From the NCBI GenBank assembly GCA_964489705.1, contig CAZAZQ010000026.1, positions 1 to 31,576 on the forward strand: DNA of 31,576 nucleotides, in the 5' to 3' direction. Source of the stretch: CAZAZQ01 sp964489705 (lineage in GTDB: Bacteria > Zixibacteria > MSB-5A5 > GN15 > FEB-12). The stretch's first letter is position 1, and each line of letters starts with the position of its first letter. Below are positions 25,301 through 31,576 of this stretch, piece by piece. The position numbers were made by a program, and so were the translations under genes. The notes below the pieces were generated by a model that worked only from the letters and a program-made list of their open reading frames with translations, was not told the origin of the DNA and searched no databases.

Positions 25301-27610
25301 TTACCACAACGACCAGAACTCCACCCGGAGAATCGAGGTCACTTTCCGCTTTATTAAGTTGAACAGGGAAGACTTTCCAACTACTATCTTCGCATAGCCG
25401 GTCATGCCGTCGCGAAGCAACCCTTCTTCGTTGTCGTAAACGACCGAGACAAGAAATTGCGCCTGTCCGTCGATAATATGTGCCTTTTGCGGCACGTAGA
25501 CGACTTCTCCGGTAAATAGCCGCTTCGGGTAGGAGCGGACTTTGAGCTTCACTCTCTGTCCGCATTCGACCAGATTGATGTTGAAGTCATTCACCGGCAA
25601 CAGCGTCTCGACTCGTCGGTTATCGACCACGGAGAGCACTTTGTCTTCCGATTGATACGCCGCAACCGTTCCTTCGATGGGGGAGAGAATAGACTGGGCA
25701 TCTTGCTGCGTCTTGAGAAAATCAACTTTCGCCTGCTGCTTTTTTATCTCCGCCAACAAGACTGCCTCTTCTTCCGGTTTCGGGGGAGCCTTGAGCAGCT
25801 CGAGCCGGGTTTGCTTGTTGGTCAACTCCGCTTTGGCGATCTCGACCGCCGCTTGCGCCGCTTCCAGCTCTTCCTGGGTTGCCATGTTTTTTTCCGCCAG
25901 CCCTCTGATGCGGTTCAACTCACGGAGGTACTGGTTATAGTTCGCCTGAGCGGCGGCAACTTCCGCTTCCAACTCGGCGATTTCTTCTTTCTTGGGAGGG
26001 GATTTCAGCAACGCCAGCTCACTCTGGAACTTGTCCAGAAGGGCGGTATTGGCGATAATCTCTTTTATCACCTGATTGGAGACCAACACCGCCAACGTAT
26101 CACCCGGCTTGACGTGCTCCCCATCCTGTACCCGCGGCACCAAGTCGAGAGCCGCCATCTCATTCGAGGTCATCTGCAGGTAGCTCGACTTGTTCTCCGG
26201 CTGAGCGCCGCCGCGGCGATAGTTCCGCTCCAGCAAACCGAACTCGTTAAGCAGGAGAGTAAACTCTTCGATAGGCCGAACCACCACATCGCCCGAAACA
26301 TGATGAGGGAAAGGGATGACGAAAAGAACCACGAGCACCACCGCCACCACGACCAACTGCGTGACCAGACGTTTCGGATGTTTGAGCAGGGTTTTCATAT
26401 ACCTGATATGTTGAACCGTACCTCGTATTACTTTGCCTATCGTTGTCCGCAAGGTAAACAATAAAACCGCCGACAACAACAGTAATCCTATCCCCCCGAA
26501 CTTGGCAATCAAAAAGCGCGCCACGATAACCACCACGTAGAAAATTAAGAAGGCGGAGTATGCCACTGCCAGAAGAGCGTAGAGGAGAAAGATTCTTTTC
26601 TCCCGCTTCGTCGCCGGAAGCGGCTCGATGGGCCAACCCAAGATGACTCGCTTAAAGACATTGCTCAAGTAAGCGAACGACTTCTTTCGCAGGTTGGGAA
26701 TGTCCAGCCAGTCGGAGAGCAGGTAGTAACCGTCGAGTTTTATCAGAGGATTGAAATTGAAAAGCACCGTCAACCAGCAGATAACGGTAATGATGCGTGC
26801 CACCTCGTTGACAAACGTCCCCGGCACCGTCACCCGCCACACGATAACCGCCACCGCCAGCAGGAAAAATTGAAAGAACGGTCCCGCCCAGGTGACTGCC
26901 AGGCGCTGGGATTTCTTCTCGAAGAGCCACGCATCGGACAGGTCGGAGTAAAAGCACGGTTGAAAGTACAACAAGAGAAAGCCGATTTCCTTCACCTCGC
27001 CGCCGTAATACCGACAGACGACGGCATGAGCGAATTCGTGAAGGGAGATGATGATAAAAAGCGACAGCACAATCGCCACCAGCGAACTGAGTGAAAACAG
27101 CTCCATCAAGTCGACGTAGAAGTACTTCGAGTTGGCAATCAACAAACCGAAGCCGAACAGGATCGTCGCCGTCTCCACCGCAAACCAAAACCGGGAATGA
27201 AAGGGACGGTAGGCAGCGGTCAAGAAATCGAGAAACTTCCCCGGCGAGAAGGCTTTCAGTTTGATGAACAACAGGCGGGAGAAGAGCGATTTCTTTTGAG
27301 TTGCAGCGGCGCTCATCCGGGACAGCTCCTGCTCGGAGCGGGAATCCTCAAGGAAAAAGAGTTTACGCAGCGTGCCGATGAACTGCGTCACCGCTTCCGG
27401 CGTGATGGAAAGCTGGAATTGTTCTTGAAACTTCCGGGCAAGCTCTTCGGGAGAGGTCTTGCCGTCGAGTTGTTGAATAAGCCAGTATTCCGGCTCGCGG
27501 AGGCGGAAGTAGCTGCCGGTGAGCGGATCCTTGATGTTGTACACCGTCGCCCCATCGATAACCGCCTGGCTGACCACCAAGTCGGAGCGAAGCTTCGCGA
27601 AAACTGCCAT
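25301..27610 (-). CDS. PqqD-like / site-2 protease (M50) / HlyD adaptor fusion
   Basis: 769 residues. Residues 1-95 resemble a PqqD-type peptide-binding winged helix (YNIKDPLTGSYFRLREPEYWLIQQLDG…). Residues about 140-440 are a multi-pass membrane region with the metalloprotease site HEFAH (191-195), YFQPCFYSDLSDAW, and NPLIKLDGYYLLSDWL with the third metal ligand D293. Residues about 440-769 are a HlyD/RND-type adaptor with a lipoyl-like part, an alpha-helical hairpin coiled coil (about 535-640) and SPIEGTV. Fusions of this kind occur with peptide (RiPP) export and maturation. No transporter, radical-SAM or modification gene is next to it, and its likely substrate is the 30-residue peptide encoded downstream. 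The start ATG has only a weak ribosome site. Confidence 0.85.
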   Translation of the reverse strand: MAVFAKLRSDLVVSQAVIDGATVYNIKDPLTGSYFRLREPEYWLIQQLDGKTSPEELARKFQEQFQLSITPEAVTQFIGTLRKLFFLEDSRSEQELSRMSAAATQKKSLFSRLLFIKLKAFSPGKFLDFLTAAYRPFHSRFWFAVETATILFGFGLLIANSKYFYVDLMELFSLSSLVAIVLSLFIIISLHEFAHAVVCRYYGGEVKEIGFLLLYFQPCFYSDLSDAWLFEKKSQRLAVTWAGPFFQFFLLAVAVIVWRVTVPGTFVNEVARIITVICWLTVLFNFNPLIKLDGYYLLSDWLDIPNLRKKSFAYLSNVFKRVILGWPIEPLPATKREKRIFLLYALLAVAYSAFLIFYVVVIVARFLIAKFGGIGLLLLSAVLLFTLRTTIGKVIRGTVQHIRYMKTLLKHPKRLVTQLVVVAVVLVVLFVIPFPHHVSGDVVVRPIEEFTLLLNEFGLLERNYRRGGAQPENKSSYLQMTSNEMAALDLVPRVQDGEHVKPGDTLAVLVSNQVIKEIIANTALLDKFQSELALLKSPPKKEEIAELEAEVAAAQANYNQYLRELNRIRGLAEKNMATQEELEAAQAAVEIAKAELTNKQTRLELLKAPPKPEEEAVLLAEIKKQQAKVDFLKTQQDAQSILSPIEGTVAAYQSEDKVLSVVDNRRVETLLPVNDFNINLVECGQRVKLKVRSYPKRLFTGEVVYVPQKAHIIDGQAQFLVSVVYDNEEGLLRDGMTGYAKIVVGKSSLFNLIKRKVTSILRVEFWSLW

Positions 27611-27673
27611 GTCACCAATGTACGTCTTCCCGCCGTAAAGAGCAAGCTGACAGCCCCCACAGGTACAGCTTCA

Positions 27674-27702
27674 GTAGGGCATGGTCTGGTACAGACCTGC
27701 CA
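27674..27702 (+). repeat. Single hairpin repeat unit (copy C)
   Basis: GTAGGGCAT, stem GGTCTG (27683-27688), loop GTA, CAGACC (27692-27697), then TGCCA. It matches the terminal unit of the composite elements. It lies between the protease-adaptor gene and the low-G+C membrane protein gene, in the same direction as the equivalent unit at 28780, so the membrane-protein gene has a direct repeat on each side. Confidence 0.8.
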
Positions 27703-27798
27703 TTTCCCCCCCCTCCTTTCAGGTTTCTTTCGAGAACTGATCTACATACGGCTGCTTTGACCCTAAGATGGCACAAATAGGCTTGGTGAAGAGTGCTG

Positions 27799-28674
27799 TC
27801 ATACCTTTTGTGCTTCCTCCGTGTCAATTCCATCGCGCCTACGAAGCATCTTTCGCACGTCTTTCTTTGACTCCAACTGCATCAAATCGAATGGCCGCAA
27901 CTGAGCAATTTTCTTTGTGCTCAACCCGCAATGCAGAATCACTTGCCATTTGCAGTACCGGATAAAACTGTCTTCTCTCTCCTTACCGATTTTGAAGCCA
28001 ACAAACAGACTCTCATAATTTGTATAGACGGCCATAAGGTAAGCCGCTGGAATAATTGCTATTGATAGCAGAATTGGCAAGAGGATACTTCGCAGTGTGT
28101 CGAGAGTCCCAAGCACGCGATAGTCCACTATAGCGCTGTAGAACGCATGTGCGACCAGTACGAGCCCTAGAATAGCCTGAACGCCCATTAGCAGTTTCGC
28201 CACTTTACGATTACCTTCAGTCGTCTCGACATATGCGTTCATCAATACTATGATTGTGGCAACTGGAACAATTAACAGCTCAACCCACAAAGCGAAGGTG
28301 TAGGTGTCCAAGATGAATTCCAAAATGACGATAAGTTTCAGATTGTCATACAGCAATCTTTTGACGGGAACGTTACCTGTAGGTGCCGATACGTATTTGT
28401 ATATGGTCAGCAAACCAGCCGAAAGGAACCAAAACAGTGTATCCTTAAGCAGGGCAACGTCCCACAGACCAATCTTCCTAAGCAGATAGGCAATGCATCC
28501 GATGTAGACGGCCAGTAGGAACATCGGTAGGAGCATCTTGATGGAAGCGAAAACTCTCAGTATACCAGTCAGTGACTTGCGAACGTCCTTGCTTCTCAGC
28601 ACAAACACTGAGAAAAGAAATAGCCACGCAATGCTAGCGATTTCTCGATTGTTGAAAATCTCCGTCACGTTCAT
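27799..28674 (-). CDS. Uncharacterised polytopic membrane protein
   Basis: 291 residues starting MNVTEIFNNREIASIAW. Six to eight hydrophobic segments are visible (for example IAWLFLFSVFVL, MLLPMFLLAVYIGCIAYLL, SILLPILLSIAIIPAAYLM), with a charged cytoplasmic C-terminus (KKDVRKMLRRRDG). No known family was recognised. G+C is visibly lower than in the flanking genes, and repeat copies lie on both sides, so it may have been acquired. There is no ribosome site before the ATG, while an extended -10 element (TG-N-TATATT) ends 8 bases upstream. That suggests a leaderless mRNA. The frame is open further upstream to 28809 through repeat DNA, which I exclude. Confidence 0.7.
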   Translation of the reverse strand: MNVTEIFNNREIASIAWLFLFSVFVLRSKDVRKSLTGILRVFASIKMLLPMFLLAVYIGCIAYLLRKIGLWDVALLKDTLFWFLSAGLLTIYKYVSAPTGNVPVKRLLYDNLKLIVILEFILDTYTFALWVELLIVPVATIIVLMNAYVETTEGNRKVAKLLMGVQAILGLVLVAHAFYSAIVDYRVLGTLDTLRSILLPILLSIAIIPAAYLMAVYTNYESLFVGFKIGKEREDSFIRYCKWQVILHCGLSTKKIAQLRPFDLMQLESKKDVRKMLRRRDGIDTEEAQKV

Positions 28675-28779
28675 GTCAGTACAATATACCAGAAAATAAG
28701 GCGAACATTCATCACATTCTCTAGGATAACTGATTTCAGCTATTATAAAAAACCAATATGGACGGGAGGTGGAGCAACA

Positions 28780-28885
28780 GTAGGGCACGGTCTGGGACAG
28801 ACCTGCCATTCTCTTAACTTTCCGGAGATCTCTCCGAGATCTACCCTACCTTTCTCTTGGCAGGTCTCTTCGAGACCTTCCCTAC
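28780..28885 (-). repeat. Composite of three hairpin repeats (copy D, inverted to copy A)
   Basis: Its reverse complement aligns along its whole length with 4306-4412. I counted about eight differences by eye, most of them in the linker around GAGATCTCCGG versus GAGATCCGCC. The hairpins are GGTCTG-GGA-CAGACC, GATCTC-TCC-GAGATC and AGGTCTC-TTC-GAGACCT. It lies upstream of the membrane-protein gene and of the divergent GYD-domain gene. Confidence 0.85.
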
Positions 28886-28934
28886 TTTTCTTAATTCTAC
28901 TTTCCTTGCCCTGCAGATGGTACACTAAAATCAA

Positions 28935-28973
28935 TTGAAAAAATCGCCGAGGTACATTATAGTAAGACTATAA
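28935..28973 (+). promoter_or_regulatory. GYD-gene promoter overlapped by a palindromic operator
   Basis: TTGAAA (28935-28940), a 17-base spacer and TATAGT (28958-28963) form a good promoter. The perfect palindrome TTATAGT-AAG-ACTATAA (28957-28973) covers the -10 element, as repressor sites often do. The start codon follows 23 bases later. Confidence 0.65.
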
Positions 28974-28995
28974 TCACTCAAACAAAGGAGTTACC

Positions 28996-29280
28996 ATGGC
29001 GTCGTTTATCATGGCAATGACCATCAACCCAAACGCCAAGAAAATGCATCAGGATATGTCGCACAAGATCAGCGAATCCCTCGATGTGTTTTCGAAAAAC
29101 GAGGTGAAATCCGTCAAGCTCTTCGCCACCCTCGGGAGGTATGATTTACTTGCCGTGTTCGAAGCCGCCGACCAGACGACCGCCTTCAAAGTCGCTTCCG
29201 AAATCAATGCCGAAGGTATTCTCGAAACCGAGACCTGGCCTGTCATTCCGTACGAGGAGTTTTCGCGCTTAATCGGGTAA
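28996..29280 (+). CDS. GYD-domain protein
   Basis: 94 residues, a single small alpha/beta domain. The signature TLGRYDLLAVFEAADQTTAFKVA matches the GYD family, whose members are small ferredoxin-fold proteins of unknown function. AGGAG stands five bases before the ATG. The gene has its own promoter with a palindromic operator and converges with the glycosyltransferase gene 7 bases after its stop. A signalling or cofactor-binding role is possible, but nothing in the sequence shows it. Confidence 0.8.
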   Translation: MASFIMAMTINPNAKKMHQDMSHKISESLDVFSKNEVKSVKLFATLGRYDLLAVFEAADQTTAFKVASEINAEGILETETWPVIPYEEFSRLIG

Positions 29281-29306
29281 GGGCAGGCTAAGCAATGCCG
29301 CCCTTA
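29278..29306. terminator. Possible shared hairpin between convergent genes
   Basis: TAAGGG/CCCTTA (29278-29283 and 29301-29306) with an inner GGC/GCC stem overlaps the stop codons of both the GYD and glycosyltransferase genes. Neither side has a T tract, so it is a weak terminator at best. Confidence 0.35.
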
Positions 29307-30496
29307 GCATAGGCATCTTTTACCAAGCGGGCGTAGCATTCCGCCAGACGCGCCGAGCGGTAGTTCTCCGCGGCGAAGCGAGCCCCGTTTTCCGCCAACC
29401 TGGTGCGGAGCTCGTGGTCGTTCAGGAGAGTGACAATCGCTTCCGCCAGCGCGTGGTTGTCGTCAACCGGCACCAGCAAGCCGCGCTCGTTGTGAGCGAT
29501 GATATCGGTAATGCCGCCGGAATCCGCCCCCACCACCGCCGCTCCACACAGCATTGCCTCCGAAAGCGCCAGCCCGAACCCTTCGCGGTACGAGTTCAAC
29601 ACCACCACGGCGGCGCGGTTGTACACCTCGCGCAGCTTCTCTTGCGGCACCGGCTTATGAAGCGTTACCTTCCCTTCAAGGTGCTGCTCGGTCACCCGCT
29701 GACGGACTTGTCCTTCCAACGGTCCGGAGCCGTAAATCTCCAACCGCGCTTCGGGGACTTTTTCAGCGACCATCGAGAATGATTCGAGCAATTGCAAAAC
29801 CCGTTTTTGCTCCGTGAAGCGGGTCACGGCAACCACCAGGTGCGGTTGGCGTGGGATATTTCCATCGCGATAGAAAATCGTCTCGTCGTGCGGCAACGGC
29901 AGCACTTGCAGAATGTCCTCCAACTGCCGGTCGAGACGCAGGAGCTCCTCCTTGAGGAAATTGGAAACCACCGTCCAGGTGTGAAGGGTGCGACAGAAGC
30001 GTTTGAAATAATGATACGCCGCCTTGCCGTACTTGCTCATCAAGCGGACATCGGTACCGTGGGAAGAAAGCAGCATAGGCAACGGTTTGGTCTTGGCAAG
30101 TCGCTTCATTATAATCCCCGTCGGGATAAGCCAATGCCCGGCGACCACGTCGATGTGCTCGCGCTCGACCAGCTCGTGCGCCTTCTCCTGGAAACGACGG
30201 AGAAAACGACGAAACCGCAACGGTCCGTCCGGCAGTCGAAAAACAAGCTGCTGCATGTTGCCTTGATAGGCAAGATCTTCCCGGGCTGGATCGTCGGCAT
30301 AGCGGAAACGGTAGATAGTAACGCCGTCGACGGTTTCGTGCTCGGCGGTATCGGGAGCGTGCGGCGCCAGCACGAAAGGCTCAATGCCATAATCGACCAG
30401 CCGCTTAAGCAGCAGGGAGATAAAGACTCCGGCGTAGTCGCCCTCGAAGCGGGGATAGTTGTGGGTCAAAGTGAGCAGGCGAATTTTTTTCTCCAT
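29288..30496 (-). CDS. GT4-family glycosyltransferase
   Basis: 402 residues of the GT-B fold, retaining type. The N-terminal domain (about 1-180) starts IRLLTLTHNYPRFEGDYAGVFI. The C-terminal domain contains VTRFTEQKRV, EIYGSGPLEGQVR and the donor-binding EGFGLALSEAM motif near residue 305 (ExxxxxxxE), followed by GADSGGITDII. It transfers a sugar from a nucleotide donor to a lipid, polysaccharide or other acceptor at the cytoplasmic face of the membrane. It is divergent from the prenyl-synthase-family gene with only about 60 bases between starts, so the two may share a control region and act on a common lipid. No strong ribosome site is seen. Confidence 0.9.
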   Translation of the reverse strand: MEKKIRLLTLTHNYPRFEGDYAGVFISLLLKRLVDYGIEPFVLAPHAPDTAEHETVDGVTIYRFRYADDPAREDLAYQGNMQQLVFRLPDGPLRFRRFLRRFQEKAHELVEREHIDVVAGHWLIPTGIIMKRLAKTKPLPMLLSSHGTDVRLMSKYGKAAYHYFKRFCRTLHTWTVVSNFLKEELLRLDRQLEDILQVLPLPHDETIFYRDGNIPRQPHLVVAVTRFTEQKRVLQLLESFSMVAEKVPEARLEIYGSGPLEGQVRQRVTEQHLEGKVTLHKPVPQEKLREVYNRAAVVVLNSYREGFGLALSEAMLCGAAVVGADSGGITDIIAHNERGLLVPVDDNHALAEAIVTLLNDHELRTRLAENGARFAAENYRSARLAECYARLVKDAYAKGGIA

Positions 30497-30559
30497 GCGG
30501 TTAATAGTAAAGAAATCGCCGCAGGGATAAAAGATAAATTTATTGCCCCGCCGGATTCA

Positions 30560-31519
30560 ATGTGTATTTTCACCAGTACCATGAAGAAGGAGAACCTGCC
30601 GGAGCTTGATTTCGCATTGGATGTAGAGTTCGGGGATATTCTGACCAACCCCATCCTCGACATCGCCGCCCGCTTCTGGGAAAAGGAGCGCTACGAGGCG
30701 TTCCGAGTGTGCTACCGCTCGATGCGTATAATCGACGACTTAGTCGACAATCGCAAGGCGGCGGGGCGGGCGTTGCCGGAAGGAGAGCGAAAGCAGTATG
30801 TTCGCCTTATCACCGACTGGCTCGAGACTACCCGTCGGAAGACGCCGACCGATGCTTTTCAAAAGGAGCTCATCAGCGTCATCGAGACCTTCCGACTCCC
30901 GCTGTGGCCCTGGGAAAAGCTGACGGAAGCGATGACGTATGATTTGGCGCATGACGGCTACGCAACCTTCCGAACTTTCCTGCGCTACTGCGAAGGTGCA
31001 GCGGTGGCGCCGGCGTCGGTTTTCATGCACCTCTGCGGCGTGCGCAAGGAAAACGGCGGTTATCGTAAGCCACCTTTCGACATTCGCAAAGCCGCTCGCC
31101 CGCTGGCGCTTTTCTCGTATCTGGTGCACATCATTCGCGATTTCGAGAAAGACCAAGCCAGCAATCTCAACTACTTCGCCGACGACCTGCTGGCGCGACA
31201 TGGACTGAATAAATCCACGCTCAAAGATGTTGCGGGAAATGCCGCCGGGGAGGCGCTACGGAAGCTGATGGCGCAGTATCGCGGTTTTGCCGACCACTAC
31301 CGGCGCCGCGCTCGGGCGGCGATTGACGCCGTCTTTCCGATGCTGGACGCGCGCTACCGCCTCAGTTTGGAAATCGTCTACCGGCTGTACCTGCAGATTT
31401 TCGAACGCATCGACATCGAGCGGGGCAATTTCACGGCGGAGGAGCTCCAACCCACCTCCGAAGAGATCCGCCACGAGATCCAACAAACCGTCCGCTTATT
31501 TCAAGAGCGGGAAGCGTAA
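30560..31519 (+). CDS. Squalene/phytoene synthase-family protein
   Basis: 319 residues if the first ATG (30560) is used; ATG 30581 (MKKENLPEL) is equally possible and neither has a ribosome site. Both aspartate-rich motifs of the family are present: RSMRIIDDLVDNRK (residues about 53-66, preceded by ARFWEKERYEAF) and LVHIIRDFEKDQASNL (about 188-202). The enzyme should join two prenyl diphosphates head-to-head, giving squalene or phytoene-type C30/C40 products. No hopanoid or carotenoid neighbour is in the window, so the product is open. The frame is open for 256 codons upstream, opposite the glycosyltransferase gene; I reject that extension. Confidence 0.88.
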   Translation: MCIFTSTMKKENLPELDFALDVEFGDILTNPILDIAARFWEKERYEAFRVCYRSMRIIDDLVDNRKAAGRALPEGERKQYVRLITDWLETTRRKTPTDAFQKELISVIETFRLPLWPWEKLTEAMTYDLAHDGYATFRTFLRYCEGAAVAPASVFMHLCGVRKENGGYRKPPFDIRKAARPLALFSYLVHIIRDFEKDQASNLNYFADDLLARHGLNKSTLKDVAGNAAGEALRKLMAQYRGFADHYRRRARAAIDAVFPMLDARYRLSLEIVYRLYLQIFERIDIERGNFTAEELQPTSEEIRHEIQQTVRLFQEREA

Positions 31520-31539
31520 ATCATTCTTATCATTCTACC

Positions 31540-31576
31540 GTGGAGATTTCGAAGAGACCTGCCGAGAGAAAAGTAG
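31540..31576 (+). repeat. Start of a third composite repeat (copy E), cut by the window end
   Basis: GTGGAGATTTCGAAGAGACC then TGCCGAGAGAAAAGTAG aligns with the first 40 bases of copy A in the same direction. Its first stem (AGATTTC-GAA-GAGACCT) has one mismatch and one G.T pair. The rest lies outside the window, just after the prenyl-synthase-family gene. Confidence 0.75.

Noticed and set aside
27690..27719. Ten-codon peptide (MAGLYQTMPY) after a GGAGG run, minus strand
   Set aside because: It lies wholly inside a hairpin repeat unit, and the equivalent reading frame in other copies differs in length. The match follows from repeat sequence, not selection for protein.
29792..30559. 256-codon upstream extension of the squalene/phytoene synthase-family gene
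   Set aside because: It is the antisense shadow of the glycosyltransferase gene. The protein family starts at about the residues encoded from 30560/30581.

Overview
The window comes from a bacterium of moderately high G+C content, with dense genes and three- and four-gene runs joined by short overlaps. The first bases encode a C-terminal tail (…GNFSATKKMVLLK) like the type IX secretion sorting domains common in the Fibrobacteres-Chlorobi-Bacteroidetes (FCB) superphylum. The window also has a class II (B12-dependent) ribonucleotide reductase, an Fe-S/DUF438 operon under an FNR-type box, a partner-switching (RsbW/RsbU-like) module, NtrY/NtrX-like regulators and an Omp85-type outer membrane protein. 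I read it as a Gram-negative, at least facultatively anaerobic, FCB-like organism. An uncultured lineage such as Zixibacteria is possible, but that placement is a guess.

Layout. 1-230: end of a sorting-domain protein and two terminators. 229-4168, minus strand: a Crp/Dnr-family regulator, then an FNR-type box and a three-gene operon (ferredoxin-like protein, membrane polyferredoxin, DUF438-hemerythrin-PAS protein) that probably senses or buffers redox or NO stress. 4250-5720: an orphan low-G+C gene with a PD-(D/E)XK-like pattern, bracketed by palindromic repeats. 5858-9511: nrdJ on the minus strand. 9512-10654: a 1.1-kb gap holding an AT-rich block, two inverted DnaA-box-like sites, and a promoter-terminator pair that could make an RNA of about 80 nt.

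10655-24901, all plus strand: a long signalling block with an STAS anti-anti-sigma protein, an RsbW-like kinase, a membrane GAF-SpoIIE phosphatase, a Nudix hydrolase, an NtrY-like kinase, an NtrX-like sigma-54 activator, an Omp85-like protein, a DUF4390 protein, a GAF-PAS histidine kinase and a Ser/Thr kinase with TPRs. Several junctions are ATGA overlaps or longer overlaps, so these genes are probably co-transcribed in groups.

24888-27610, minus strand: the most unusual part. A fusion protein (PqqD-like domain + site-2 protease + HlyD adaptor) is followed by a 30-codon gene with its own promoter, a near-perfect Shine-Dalgarno and its own terminator. The encoded peptide contains LEARIAP and a Gly-Gly. 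I propose that it is a secreted or processed peptide handled by the fusion protein. Its transcript would be antisense to the 3' end of the kinase mRNA.

27674-31576: a low-G+C membrane protein between repeat copies, a GYD-domain protein with a palindromic operator, a GT4 glycosyltransferase, a divergent squalene/phytoene synthase-family protein, and the start of another repeat copy at the window edge. The repeat family (hairpins with covarying stems, including a 107-bp three-hairpin composite in two near-identical inverted copies) is the second notable feature.
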